Source: UBA940 sp031548515 (GTDB taxonomy: Bacteria > Bacteroidota > Bacteroidia > Bacteroidales > Rikenellaceae). From it: a stretch of DNA of 57,158 nucleotides. Position numbers and translations under genes: made by a program. This document shows positions 6,859 to 15,849 of the stretch, in pieces. Under the pieces are notes generated by a model. The model had not been told where the DNA came from and searched no databases. It saw only the letters and a list, made by a program, of their open reading frames with translations. The DNA lies in the NCBI GenBank assembly GCA_031548515.1, contig JAVBRB010000041.1, positions 1-57,158 of the forward strand, written 5' to 3'. How positions within the stretch are numbered: the stretch's first letter is position 1; each line of letters starts with the position of its first letter.

Positions 6859-8982
6859 CTAATTTTTCACGTATTTATCCAACCAGCCGAAGAACTCACG
6901 GTTCCAAGCGAGGTTGTTCTGAGGTTTGAAGACCTGGTGCGCTTCGTTCTCGAACGCCACCAGGCGGCTGTCTACGCCTATAAGCCGGGCGGCGGTGAAA
7001 GCTTCGAGGCTTTGCGAATAGGGCACGCGGAAGTCGTTCATCCCCGTGACTATCAGTATCGGCGTGTCCCAATTTTTCACGAGTTTATGCGGCGAGTTGG
7101 CGTACGAGCGCACGGCCGTAGGGTTGTTGCTCCAGTACGGGCCGCCGTAATCGTTGTTGCAGAAGAACAGTTCTTCGGTGGTGCCGTACATGCTCTCGAA
7201 ATCGAAGATGCCGCAGTGGGCTATGAACGCCTTGAAGCGTTTCTGATGTACTCCGGCCAGGTAGAACGACGAATAGCCGCCGTAGCTCGCTCCGACACAT
7301 CCCAGACGCGTTTCGTCCGCCCACGGCTCTTTCGCAACGTCGTCGATCGCGGAGAGCAGGTCGCGGATGTTCTGTCCCGAATAGTCGCCAGATATCTGAT
7401 CGAGCCATTCCTGCCCGAACGAGGGTGTTCCGCGACGATTGGGCGCGACGACAATATATCCTTGAGCCGCCATCAGCTGGAAGTTCCAACGGTAACTCCA
7501 GAACTGGCTCACGGTGCTCTGCGGGCCGCCTTCGCAGTAGAGCAGGGCAGGGTACTTCTGCGCAGGGTCGAAGTTCGGCGGGAAGATCACCCATGTCAGC
7601 ATATCTTTGCCGTCGGTGGTCTTCACCCAGCGTTTTTCGATTGCGCCCATATGGATATTGTCGAAAATCTCCTTGTTGATGCCGGTCAGCTGCGTCATTT
7701 CGCCTGTTGCGGTGTCGAGCGTATAAAGCTCGGCTGCATGGTCTATGCGGGTGCGCGAAACCAGCGTTACGCCGTTCTCGTGCGTCGCCGCTACGATGTC
7801 GTGGTCGCCGTCTGTGACGAGGCTCACATTACCCGCAAGGTCGGCCCTGCACATCTGGTGCGTGCCGATATACGGTGATATGAAAAGTATCTTTTCGGCA
7901 CTCTCCCATATGATGTTGGAGGCGCTGTGATCAAAATTTTTAGTAAGGTCGATAAAGGCCTTCGAGGCAATGTCGTATGCGAACAGTCGTTCCTTGTCGG
8001 ACTCGTTGCCTCCGCGGCGCATGCTTTGGAAAGCGATCTTGCTGTCATCCGGCGAAAAAACCGGATATTTGTCGTAGCCCGGCAGAACCGCGTAATCCTC
8101 CATGGAGCGGCCGATCGGCTTGCAGATATTGAGAGTCTTTTCCGACGCGACGTCGTACAGGTAGATATCGGAGTCGGTCGACAGGGCGTACTCCTTTCCG
8201 GTCATCTTCTTGCAGGTGTATGCCAACTGCGTCCCGGCGTTATTCCACGCGATCTCGGCTGCGTCGAAGTAGGGTTCCATCGGGGCGTCCCAAGGTTCAT
8301 CCGGCATGATATCCTTGCCTGCATCCAACTTGCTGCCGTCGAAATCGGCTATGAAAATATGCAGGTGCGTGCCGTCGGTCCAGCGGTTCCAGTGGCGCGC
8401 CATCAGGTCGTCGTAAACCAGCGCCTGCGACTTGTCAAGGTCTGGATAGATCTCGGACGAGGAGCGGTTCTCAACTTTTACCCTCTGTATGTAGAATATC
8501 CGGTCGCCGGATGGCGCCATACCGAAGTTTTCTATGTCGCTGTCGAGTTTCGACAGTTGATTCATGTGAAGTCCGTCAGGTGCTACGCTCCACAACTGCG
8601 ACGACCCGCTGCGGTCGCTGAGGAAATATATGCGTCCTCCGTCCGGACTCCACACCGGATTGCTCGCGTTGGCGTCATGGCCGGTGATCTGCTTCACGCC
8701 GCCCGCGGGAATATCCTGCACCCACAGCGATGTGATGCCCCGGTTTTCGGCGACGCTGTAGTCCGTGCGGCTGTAGACCACTTGCGACCCATCGGGTGAG
8801 AGTGTGAATTCGCCTATGCGGCCCATTTTCCACATCACTTCGGGGGTGAGTATCCCGGAAGCAATCTCTTCGGTAGTAAGGGCATTGTTGATTTCGAGAG
8901 GGGAGGATTTCTCCTTCGGCTCCCCGCAGCCGGTTGCAAGAATGGTCATAGCCGAGAGAATCAGGGTCGTTGTTTTTTTCAT
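6859..8982 (-). CDS. S9 family peptidase lipoprotein (prolyl oligopeptidase type)
   Basis: A 707-residue serine peptidase that removes or cleaves peptides in the periplasm. The N-terminus is a lipoprotein signal with the lipobox at ILATGC (Cys19). Residues about 50-420 form a WD40-like beta-propeller (repeats such as WSPDGGRIYFLSDRSG). The C-terminal alpha/beta-hydrolase domain has the catalytic triad Ser566 in GASYGGY, Asp650 in GMNDFRVP and His682 in ENEAHQ. The spacing suits DPP-IV or acylaminoacyl-peptidase relatives, which Bacteroidales use in peptide nutrition. Exact cleavage specificity cannot be read from the sequence. It appears monocistronic. Confidence 0.93.
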   Translation of the reverse strand: MKKTTTLILSAMTILATGCGEPKEKSSPLEINNALTTEEIASGILTPEVMWKMGRIGEFTLSPDGSQVVYSRTDYSVAENRGITSLWVQDIPAGGVKQITGHDANASNPVWSPDGGRIYFLSDRSGSSQLWSVAPDGLHMNQLSKLDSDIENFGMAPSGDRIFYIQRVKVENRSSSEIYPDLDKSQALVYDDLMARHWNRWTDGTHLHIFIADFDGSKLDAGKDIMPDEPWDAPMEPYFDAAEIAWNNAGTQLAYTCKKMTGKEYALSTDSDIYLYDVASEKTLNICKPIGRSMEDYAVLPGYDKYPVFSPDDSKIAFQSMRRGGNESDKERLFAYDIASKAFIDLTKNFDHSASNIIWESAEKILFISPYIGTHQMCRADLAGNVSLVTDGDHDIVAATHENGVTLVSRTRIDHAAELYTLDTATGEMTQLTGINKEIFDNIHMGAIEKRWVKTTDGKDMLTWVIFPPNFDPAQKYPALLYCEGGPQSTVSQFWSYRWNFQLMAAQGYIVVAPNRRGTPSFGQEWLDQISGDYSGQNIRDLLSAIDDVAKEPWADETRLGCVGASYGGYSSFYLAGVHQKRFKAFIAHCGIFDFESMYGTTEELFFCNNDYGGPYWSNNPTAVRSYANSPHKLVKNWDTPILIVTGMNDFRVPYSQSLEAFTAARLIGVDSRLVAFENEAHQVFKPQNNLAWNREFFGWLDKYVKN

Positions 8983-9011
8983 GCTCTGTATCGGGTTGGT
9001 TCGTTTTTTTC

Positions 9012-9019
9012 TATCTTTA
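9012..9019 (+). promoter_or_regulatory. Possible -7 box for the small membrane protein
   Basis: TATCTTTA is one mismatch from TAnnTTTG and lies 19 bases before the start codon at 9039. No clear -33 box is present. Confidence 0.35.
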
Positions 9020-9038
9020 TGCTGTAATATAATTCATT

Positions 9039-9197
9039 ATGGAAATTTTTCTTGGTTTGGCAGGTTTCTGGCTCGTCATTATGTGGATAGTAGGGATGTT
9101 TATTCCGATACTGTTGCTTTTGTCCGGAATCTTTCTGGTGGTGAAGATAATCGGTAATGTAAACGCCAATAACGAAAGACAGCGTTACAGGGATTAA
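9039..9197 (+). CDS. Small membrane protein, 52 residues
   Basis: An ORF of 52 codons reading MEIFLGLAGFWLVIMWIVGM at the N-terminus, then a second hydrophobic stretch (FIPILLLLSGIFLVVKIIG) and a short charged tail ending QRYRD. It is probably one long or two short transmembrane helices with the basic tail in the cytoplasm. A possible -7 box lies upstream. The stop codon overlaps that of the NUDIX gene on the other strand at a shared TTAA. I do not recognise the family. Hydrophobic pattern, charged C-terminus and position between genes support it being real, but conservation would have to be tested. Confidence 0.55.
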   Translation: MEIFLGLAGFWLVIMWIVGMFIPILLLLSGIFLVVKIIGNVNANNERQRYRD

Positions 9198-9799
9198 AGT
9201 TTGGAAATAACATCCTGGATCGTCTTGTAACTCTCACGTGCGTAGCGTTCGGCCTGCCCGGGAGCGAACCATTCTATGTCGGTGATATCCTCTTCGGTCT
9301 GGGGCGCCACGTTGTGCGGATCACCCGAGTAGGACATGCGGTACCACACGGTCAGTTTCATTTCCCAGCGTCCTTGTGCGGAATCCCAGTAAAAATGCAG
9401 CGTACGCATGATCTCCTCGCCTACCGTTACCAATGACGGATCTATGCCGCATTCTTCCGCTACTTCACGGAGGGCGCACTCCATCACCTCTTCGCCTTGT
9501 TCGCGATGGCCTTTCGGCAGGTCCCAGAACCCCCGGCGGCGTATCATCAGTATGCGTCCGTCTTCGGCCACAACCGCCCCTCCTGCAGCATCGACTCGCG
9601 TAAACTGACGGCAGAATCCGCTGAAGACCTCTTTTATATCAGGAGAATATACTGTCAGTGCGCGGGTGTCGTCCAATGCCTTGAGCAGCCTCTCTACGCT
9701 CACTTCCCCGCCTTCGGGTACGAATAAAGTTTTCCCCTCCGAAGTTTGGTAATCGGAGGTGAATATGATAACTTTGTCGGCGTAATAAACCTGCTTCAT
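9194..9799 (-). CDS. NUDIX hydrolase
   Basis: A 201-residue cytoplasmic hydrolase of nucleoside-diphosphate-linked substrates. The full Nudix box G-x5-E-x7-REVAEECG is at residues 97-118, preceded by FWDLPKGH. The N-terminal 70 residues form an extra domain common to Bacteroidales homologues. MKQVYY at 9799 is chosen over the starts at 9802 and 9814, since those reach into pyrE on the opposite strand. The substrate is not predictable. Its start lies 1 base from the pyrE start, so each gene's promoter must lie within the other gene. Confidence 0.88.
   Translation of the reverse strand: MKQVYYADKVIIFTSDYQTSEGKTLFVPEGGEVSVERLLKALDDTRALTVYSPDIKEVFSGFCRQFTRVDAAGGAVVAEDGRILMIRRRGFWDLPKGHREQGEEVMECALREVAEECGIDPSLVTVGEEIMRTLHFYWDSAQGRWEMKLTVWYRMSYSGDPHNVAPQTEEDITDIEWFAPGQAERYARESYKTIQDVISKL
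9745..9776 (+). promoter_or_regulatory. Promoter of pyrE, inside the NUDIX gene
   Basis: TTTG at 9745-9748, 20-base spacer, TAACTTTG at 9769-9776: a full match to the Bacteroidetes housekeeping promoter. Transcription would begin near 9783, giving pyrE a leader of about 20 bases. Confidence 0.78.
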
Positions 9800-9800
9800 C

Positions 9801-10436
9801 ATGATGACTTCCATAGCTAAAAGGACGGCCCTCGGGCTTTTGCAAATTAACGCAATTAAACTCAGTCCTGCAAATCTTTTTACGTGGGCTTCGGGCTGGC
9901 GTTCGCCTATTTACTGTGACAACCGCCGCGTACTTTCGCATCCTGCCATGCGCGCTCAGGTGCGTGACGCGTTCGTTGAACTCATTCGCGCCAAATATCC
10001 GGAAGCTGAAGTTATCGCCGGGGTTGCTACCGGAGCTATCGCACACGGGGTGTTGGTGGCGCAGGAACTCGGCTTGCCGTTCATCTACGTCCGTTCTGCG
10101 CCGAAAGACCATGGCCTTTCCAACCAAATCGAAGGCGAATACAGCCAGGGACAGAAAGTCGTCGTGATCGAAGATCTCATTTCGACGGGAGGAAGTTCTC
10201 TCGCTGCCGCCGAAGCGCTGCGGAGTGCCGGATTGGACGTTCTGGGAATGGTGGCCATATTCACCTATGCATTCGACACGGCGATGGATAATTTTGCCGA
10301 AGCGGGTATAGCCCTCGACACCCTGAGCGACTATCCCACATTGGTGAAACTGGCCCAGGAGCAGGGGTATATAGAAGAAAAAGAGGTCGATGCGCTCCGT
10401 CGTTGGCGCGAAGACCCTGCCAATTTCAGTTTGTAA
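9801..10436 (+). CDS. pyrE: Orotate phosphoribosyltransferase
   Basis: Converts orotate and PRPP to orotidine 5'-phosphate, the fifth step of pyrimidine synthesis, in the cytoplasm. At 211 residues it has normal length. FTWASGWRSPIYCDNR (about 27-42) is the family N-terminal signature. The PRPP-binding motif VVVIEDLISTGGSS is at about 120-133, and YVRSAPKDHG (about 97-105) carries the catalytic-loop Lys. ATG at 9801 or 9804 are both possible. The gene is followed 2 bases later by an SRPBCC gene, so they are likely an operon. Confidence 0.96.
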   Translation: MMTSIAKRTALGLLQINAIKLSPANLFTWASGWRSPIYCDNRRVLSHPAMRAQVRDAFVELIRAKYPEAEVIAGVATGAIAHGVLVAQELGLPFIYVRSAPKDHGLSNQIEGEYSQGQKVVVIEDLISTGGSSLAAAEALRSAGLDVLGMVAIFTYAFDTAMDNFAEAGIALDTLSDYPTLVKLAQEQGYIEEKEVDALRRWREDPANFSL

Positions 10437-10438
10437 TT

Positions 10439-10846
10439 ATGACAGAGAAGTATCAAAGTTCCCAACATCAGATACGCAAGCCGGCCGAGACGATCTACGC
10501 CGTGCTGTCCGATTTCAATAATTTCACTCCTATGGTCGCCGACAAGGTCGATAACTGGACTGTGGATGGCGATGAATGTTCGTTCCGGGTGAAAGGATTC
10601 GGCGTGACGCTGCGCATGACCGAGAAAATTCCCGGTGAGTTGATAAAAATCGAGGCCAGTGATTCGTCGCCTTTCGGTTTCACGTTCTGGGTTCAAATGA
10701 AAGAAGTGGAGCTGTATGATACTCGTTTTCGCCTGGTCTTGCACGCCGAGATGAATATGATGATAAAGATGATGGTTGGCAAGAAGATACAACCAGGCCT
10801 GGATCAGATGGCCGAACAAATGGCTGCCACGTTCAATGCTTTATAA
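10439..10846 (+). CDS. SRPBCC (START-like) domain protein
   Basis: A 135-residue protein. The whole length fits the SRPBCC helix-grip fold that holds hydrophobic ligands in polyketide cyclases, START proteins and CoQ-binding proteins. The opening ..IRKPAETIYAVLSDFNNF.. and the long amphipathic C-terminal helix (..IQPGLDQMAEQMAATFNAL) are typical. The ATG at 10439 directly follows the pyrE stop and gives the expected N-terminus. The ligand and role are unknown. The pyrE neighbour probably reflects shared transcription and not function. Confidence 0.82.
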   Translation: MTEKYQSSQHQIRKPAETIYAVLSDFNNFTPMVADKVDNWTVDGDECSFRVKGFGVTLRMTEKIPGELIKIEASDSSPFGFTFWVQMKEVELYDTRFRLVLHAEMNMMIKMMVGKKIQPGLDQMAEQMAATFNAL

Positions 10847-10902
10847 TGCATTGAACGTTAATCATGAGTCATGAATCGGCGTCCGTGATTTTAGATAAAA
10901 TG

Positions 10903-10934
10903 AATCCCGCAATTTATTTCTGCGGGATTTTTAT
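10903..10934 (+). terminator. Terminator after the pyrE operon
   Basis: AATCCCGCA (10903-10911) pairs with TGCGGGATT (10921-10929) around a 9-base loop, followed by TTTAT. Confidence 0.85.
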
Positions 10935-10999
10935 ATGAATACAGGACAAAGTATCTGTAAGAGATTCACATTATTTATGATTCATGATTTGAAGAAAGT

Positions 11000-12328
11000 T
11001 TACCTTCTTCTCATCGCGGCCTGGGCCAGGTTCTTGGCTCCTCCGCCCACCACCGATTTCATCATCTTACGGCTCTGCTCGAACTGCTTCATCAGGCGGT
11101 TTACGTCGGGAAGCGTGGTGCCGCTCCCGCGCGCGATGCGTTCGCGGCGCGAAGCGTTTATCAACGCAGGATTTTCGCGCTCGGCGGGGGTCATCGAGCC
11201 GATTATGGCTTCGGTCTGCTTGAACACGTCGTCCGATATCTCGACATCCTTCATCGCCTTGCCCACGCCGGGGATCATAGACATCAGCTCCTTCATGTTG
11301 CCCATCTTCTTGACCTGGTTTATCTGGTCGAGGAAGTCGTTGAAATCGAACTGGTCCTTGTATAGTTTTTTGCGGGTCCTGCGGGCCTCCTCCTCGTCGT
11401 ACTGTTCCTGGGCGCGTTCCACAAGCGAAACCACATCGCCCATGCCCAGTATACGGTCGGCCATGCGTTCGGGATGGAACACCGAGAGAGCGTCCATTTT
11501 CTCACCAGACGAGATGAATTTCAGCGGTTTGTTGACCACCGAGCGGATCGAGATCGCCGCGCCGCCGCGGGTGTCGCCGTCGAGTTTGGTGAGCACCACG
11601 CCGTCGAAATCGAGCCTGTCGTTGAACTCCTTAGCGGTGTTCACGGCGTCCTGACCCGTCATCGAATCGACTACGAACAACGTTTCCGAAGGCTTGACGG
11701 CGGCTTTGATGGCCGTGATCTCCTGCATCATCTGCTCATCTACGGCCAGACGCCCGGCAGTATCCACGATAACCGTGTTGAATCCCTTGCTTTTGGCCTG
11801 TTTTATGGCGTTCTCGGCGATCTGCACCGGGTTTTTGTTTCCTTCTTCAGTGTATACTTCTACCCCTATCTGCTGGCCCAGTATCTTGAGCTGTTCGATG
11901 GCGGCCGGACGGTAGACGTCGCCCGCAACCAGAAGCACCTGGCGGCCGCGTTTGCTCTTGATGAACGCCGCCAGTTTGCCCGAAAACGTCGTCTTACCAG
12001 AACCCTGGAGACCTGCTATTAGGATGACCGCCGGATTGCCGGTAAGGTTAATGTCGGTGGCGGTCCCGCCCATAAGTTCGGCCAGTTCGTCGCGCACGAT
12101 CTTGGTCATCATCTGTCCCGGCTTCACTGCCGTCAGGACGTTTTCGCCCATGGCCTTGGCCTTCACCTGGTCGGTGAAAGTCTTTGCGACCTTGTAGTTT
12201 ACGTCGGCGTCGATGAGCGCTCGGCGGATCTCCTTGAGGGTTTCCGCGACGTTTATCTCAGTAATTTTTCCTTCGCCCTTGAGTATCTTGAACGACCTCT
12301 CGAGCTTGTCGGTCAGGTTTTCAAACAT
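11000..12328 (-). CDS. ffh: Signal recognition particle protein Ffh
   Basis: The SRP54-type GTPase that binds signal sequences and 4.5S RNA and delivers ribosomes to FtsY at the inner membrane. At 442 residues it has normal length. The N domain comes first, then the G domain with GLQGSGKTT (about 106-114), VDTAGR and TKLDGDTRGG. The C-terminal M domain is Met-rich, with repeated M residues from about 335 and the SRP RNA-binding segment SRRERIARGSG. The last residues are QAAMRRR. It is divergent from a TonB receptor and likely transcribed alone. Confidence 0.97.
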   Translation of the reverse strand: MFENLTDKLERSFKILKGEGKITEINVAETLKEIRRALIDADVNYKVAKTFTDQVKAKAMGENVLTAVKPGQMMTKIVRDELAELMGGTATDINLTGNPAVILIAGLQGSGKTTFSGKLAAFIKSKRGRQVLLVAGDVYRPAAIEQLKILGQQIGVEVYTEEGNKNPVQIAENAIKQAKSKGFNTVIVDTAGRLAVDEQMMQEITAIKAAVKPSETLFVVDSMTGQDAVNTAKEFNDRLDFDGVVLTKLDGDTRGGAAISIRSVVNKPLKFISSGEKMDALSVFHPERMADRILGMGDVVSLVERAQEQYDEEEARRTRKKLYKDQFDFNDFLDQINQVKKMGNMKELMSMIPGVGKAMKDVEISDDVFKQTEAIIGSMTPAERENPALINASRRERIARGSGTTLPDVNRLMKQFEQSRKMMKSVVGGGAKNLAQAAMRRR

Positions 12329-12356
12329 GTTCCTTTTGTTGATAATTTGACGGCTA

Positions 12357-12392
12357 CAAAGATAATAATTCTTGCGGTAATCCCTACTTTTG
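12357..12392. promoter_or_regulatory. Divergent -7 boxes for ffh and the TonB receptor
   Basis: Leftward TATCTTTG occupies 12357-12364 (CAAAGATA on +), 28 bases before the ffh start. Rightward TACTTTTG occupies 12385-12392, 55 bases before the receptor start. Both match TAnnTTTG exactly and are 20 bases apart, so each promoter's -33 region overlaps the other. No clean TTTG -33 boxes are present. Confidence 0.55.
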
Positions 12393-12447
12393 CGGCTGTA
12401 TTCCGGGAAACGCCCGGGAGCATTAATCCAAATTTTATTTACAACAG

Positions 12448-14445
12448 ATGAAAAAACATCACAAGGAAGAGCGTATCTGGTGCTTCCGCCGGTGGTCGCG
12501 CAAGCCGTGGGCGGCTTTTGCGGCGCTTCGCCGGCTGAAGATCGGGGTACTCTCCGTCGCGATGTCGATCATCCTGCTTGCGACGAACATCGCAGGTGCG
12601 CAGACCGCCGGGACGGACTCTCTTGTCCAGTACCGCACGCTGCACCTCGATACCGTGCAGGTCAGGGCCGCCAGGACAGCGGCCGTGACGCACACCATTC
12701 TGTCGCAATCCGCCCTTTACGTCGGGCAAAAAGAGGCCGCGCCTTTGCAGACCGCCGAGTCTGTGCTGCGCCTGCTGCCTTCCGCCGACGTCAGGGAGCG
12801 GGGGGGCAAGGGTGTTCAAGCCGACATCTCTATCAGGGGAGGGTCCTTCGATCAGACAATGGTGATGCTTAACGGCGTCAATTTCTCGGATGCCCGCACG
12901 GGGCATCAATCACACGCGCTGCCGGTCGACATCGACTGCATTTCGGACATCGCCGTCCTCGATGGCACTTCGGCTGTCGGCGCGCTTGCCGGTGCGGTCG
13001 ACTTCCGGACAAAGCCGCAGTTCTACAGGTATCTGCGCGCCAATCTTTCGGGAGGCACATGGGGCTATGCCTACGGGAATCTTTCGGGGGCGTGGACGCA
13101 TGACCGCCTTATGGTTTTCGGGGCGGCCTCCTACCGCCGCAGCGACGGATACCGCTACAACACCGATTTTGCGAACATCAACGCCTATGCGCGCATCACA
13201 TACGACTCACGGGCCGGTCTTTTCGACATCCAGGGTGGTTTCCAGAAGCGCGATTGGGGTTCCAACGGTTTCTATTCGTTGAAATTTCCCGACCAGTTCG
13301 AGGCCACCGAGACAGGGCTGACATCGGTAGTGTGGCGTAAGGATTGGCGGAATTTCACTTTAGGCGCGTCGGCAAATTACCGAAAAAATATCGACCGTTT
13401 CGAGATGCAGCGCGGCGATCCGTCGACCATCCCGTTCAATTACCACAACACCGACAACGCCGGGGCAGGGTTGTGGGGCGAATACGGTTGGCAATGGGGT
13501 GTAACGACCCTACGTGCAGACTGGACGTTCAACAACATCCTAAGCACGGCGCTGGGCGAGCCTTTGACTTCGCCGTCCCACAGAATTCCCGGTACGGACG
13601 CCCTTTATACCCGCTCAAAAGAGCGCCATACGCTGAACGTATGGCTGGGGCACGTTAAGAGATGGGATAAGTTCGATGCCGAAATACAGGGAGGGGTGGT
13701 TTCGACGCCTTACGGTACCTCCGGAACATGGCAGGCGGGTGCGGGATGGAGGCCGGCCATGGGATTCAGCCTTTACGCCTCGGCGAACAGTTCGATGCGC
13801 CTGCCTACCTTTACCGACCTCTATTACAGCGTCACGGGGTATCATCCGGATCCCTCCCTTGTGCCTGAAAAAGCCACTACGTTCCGACTGGAGGCCGATT
13901 ATTTCAACCTGAAAGGTTTTCGGGCGACAGCGGGGGTGTATTACCGCCGCACGCGCGACGTCATAGATTGGGAACAGCACGAGGACGGCAACTGGTATTC
14001 CACACAGATGAACCGTCTGGGAACCGTAGGTGCCGAACTTTCCGTCAGGTACGCTCCCGACCGGAAGTGGCTGAGGTTGGCGTCGCTCAGCTACGGATAT
14101 ATCCATTCGGATATGAGCGTCGCGACGGACTATATCTCGAAATACGCTTTGGACTATCTGCGCCACAAGGTTTCGGCGGTGGTGGGCATTACGTTCCTGC
14201 GTAATTTCGCTTTCACGCTGACGGGGAGTTTATGTGACCGTATGGGCAGCTACATCGCCGCCGACGGTGCGAAACATGGATACGAGCCATATTTCCTGCT
14301 CGACGGCCGACTGTCGTGGGAATGCCGCTGGCTGCAGTTGTACGTCGATACCACGAACATGACGAATACCCGGTATTTCGATTTCGGCGGCCTGCCGATG
14401 CCCGGCATCTGGGCTTCGGCCGGAGTTGTGATTACGATAAAATAA
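12448..14445 (+). CDS. TonB-dependent receptor with extended signal region
   Basis: A 665-residue outer membrane receptor. The N-terminus is unusual: about 30 basic and Trp-rich residues (with WCFRRWSRKPW) precede the hydrophobic signal segment IGVLSVAMSIILLATNIAGA. I recall similar extended leaders on other Bacteroidetes TonB receptors, but this is memory and not a search. The plug domain follows at about 70-185 (VLRLLPSADVRERGGKGVQA, DISIRGGSFDQTMVMLNG), then a barrel. The architecture resembles BtuB-like receptors, but no cobalamin genes or riboswitch are adjacent, so the substrate is left open. The last residues are VVITIK, not ending in an aromatic residue. Confidence 0.88.
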   Translation: MKKHHKEERIWCFRRWSRKPWAAFAALRRLKIGVLSVAMSIILLATNIAGAQTAGTDSLVQYRTLHLDTVQVRAARTAAVTHTILSQSALYVGQKEAAPLQTAESVLRLLPSADVRERGGKGVQADISIRGGSFDQTMVMLNGVNFSDARTGHQSHALPVDIDCISDIAVLDGTSAVGALAGAVDFRTKPQFYRYLRANLSGGTWGYAYGNLSGAWTHDRLMVFGAASYRRSDGYRYNTDFANINAYARITYDSRAGLFDIQGGFQKRDWGSNGFYSLKFPDQFEATETGLTSVVWRKDWRNFTLGASANYRKNIDRFEMQRGDPSTIPFNYHNTDNAGAGLWGEYGWQWGVTTLRADWTFNNILSTALGEPLTSPSHRIPGTDALYTRSKERHTLNVWLGHVKRWDKFDAEIQGGVVSTPYGTSGTWQAGAGWRPAMGFSLYASANSSMRLPTFTDLYYSVTGYHPDPSLVPEKATTFRLEADYFNLKGFRATAGVYYRRTRDVIDWEQHEDGNWYSTQMNRLGTVGAELSVRYAPDRKWLRLASLSYGYIHSDMSVATDYISKYALDYLRHKVSAVVGITFLRNFAFTLTGSLCDRMGSYIAADGAKHGYEPYFLLDGRLSWECRWLQLYVDTTNMTNTRYFDFGGLPMPGIWASAGVVITIK

Positions 14446-14449
14446 GCGA

Positions 14450-14478
14450 AAGGGGAGCTTTCAGGCTCCCCCTTGTTT
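14450..14478. terminator. Bidirectional terminator between the receptor and radA
   Basis: GGGGAGC (14452-14458) pairs with GCTCCCC (14465-14471) around TTTCAG, with CTTGTTT on the right and CTTTCG on the left strand. It serves the converging receptor and radA genes. Confidence 0.75.
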
Positions 14479-15848
14479 CATTCCTCTCCGCTGCTCCAGA
14501 TGTACTTCGGTAGTTCGTCCACCCGGTTGATGTAGGCGATCTCGATGCCTTTGGGTGGTTTTGGGAGGCTTTTGCGCAGGTAGCCCGAAACGACGATCCG
14601 CTTGAATCCCAGCCTCGCCGCCTCGCTGATGCGCTGTTCGCTGCGCGGAGCCGGACGGACCTCGCCCGACAAACCTATTTCGCCCGCCATACAAACGCCG
14701 TAGGCTATCTCGCGGTCGAAGTAGGACGAAATCACAGCCCCCACTACCGCAAGGTCCAGTCCCGTGTCGGCGACCCGGAATCCCCCGGCGAAGTTGAGGA
14801 AAACGTCCTTCGTGTACATCTTCATCCCCACTCGCTTCTCCAATACAGCCAGCAGCATATTCATGCGCTTCATGTCGTAGCCCGTGGCCGAACGCTGGGG
14901 CGTCCCGTAAGCGGCGTTGCTCACAAGGGCTTGGGTTTCGATAAGATACGGCCTGATGCCGTCCACGGCTGCGCCCACGGCGATGCCGCTCAACGGCTCT
15001 TCATAGTCCGACAGCAGTATCTCCGACGGATTCGCTACCTCGACAAGTCCCTCGCCGCGCATCTCGAAAACGCCGATCTCGAAGGTCGCACCGAAACGGT
15101 TTTTCACGCCGCGCAGGATGCGGTAGATATTGTTGTTGTCGCCCTCGAACGACAGCACCACGTCCACGATGTGTTCCAGTATCTTAGGTCCCGCGATGGA
15201 GCCGTCCTTTGTGATGTGGCCGATGATTATTATCGAGGTGTCGTGTGTCTTGGCGTATTTCAGAAGCGTGGCGGCACATTCGCGTACCTGCGAAACGCTT
15301 CCCGGCGACGAGTCCAGAAGGTCGGTGTACATGGTCTGGATCGAGTCTATCACCAGCAGGTCGGGCTGCAGGGCGTCTGCCTGGGCGATGATGTTTTCCA
15401 AAAGGGTTTCGGCATAGACGTAGCAATCGTCATTTTGCTCACCGACTCGCTCAGCCCGCATTTTTATCTGCTGCGGCGACTCTTCCCCCGAAACATAAAG
15501 CGTCTTTAGCCCGTGGCTTCCGAGGGCGAGCTGCAGCGAAAGGGTGGATTTCCCTATGCCCGGTTCTCCACCGAGCAGGATGAACGATCCGGGAACCATT
15601 CCGCCTCCCAGCACGCGGTTCACTTCACCGATGCCGAGGTTGATCCGGCGCAGTTCGTCGCGCTGTATCTCTTTGATCTGCTGCGGCCTGGTCGGTGTGC
15701 TCTTGACAATGCTGCGGCTGTCAGTTTCTTTAGAGATTATCTCCTCGGTGAAAGTGTTCCACTCGCCGCAGGCGGGACAGCGCCCCATCCACTTCGCCTG
15801 TTCATTGCCGCAGCTTGAACAAAAGTATGCCTTCTTAACCTTTGCCAC
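14478..15848 (-). CDS. radA: DNA repair protein RadA
   Basis: A RecA-related ATPase that helps branch migration during recombination. It has 456 residues. The N-terminal zinc finger has Cys10, Cys13, Cys24 and Cys27. The ATPase core has Walker A GGEPGIGKST (93-102), Walker B LLVIDSIQTM and the RadA-specific KNRFG motif (249-253). The C-terminus is a Lon-like domain (from about 290) without an obvious peptidase dyad. It is the last gene of the M23-dxr-rseP-radA set, starting 1 base after the rseP stop. The C-terminus ends at a bidirectional terminator. Confidence 0.97.
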   Translation of the reverse strand: MAKVKKAYFCSSCGNEQAKWMGRCPACGEWNTFTEEIISKETDSRSIVKSTPTRPQQIKEIQRDELRRINLGIGEVNRVLGGGMVPGSFILLGGEPGIGKSTLSLQLALGSHGLKTLYVSGEESPQQIKMRAERVGEQNDDCYVYAETLLENIIAQADALQPDLLVIDSIQTMYTDLLDSSPGSVSQVRECAATLLKYAKTHDTSIIIIGHITKDGSIAGPKILEHIVDVVLSFEGDNNNIYRILRGVKNRFGATFEIGVFEMRGEGLVEVANPSEILLSDYEEPLSGIAVGAAVDGIRPYLIETQALVSNAAYGTPQRSATGYDMKRMNMLLAVLEKRVGMKMYTKDVFLNFAGGFRVADTGLDLAVVGAVISSYFDREIAYGVCMAGEIGLSGEVRPAPRSEQRISEAARLGFKRIVVSGYLRKSLPKPPKGIEIAYINRVDELPKYIWSSGEE

Positions 15849-15849
15849 T

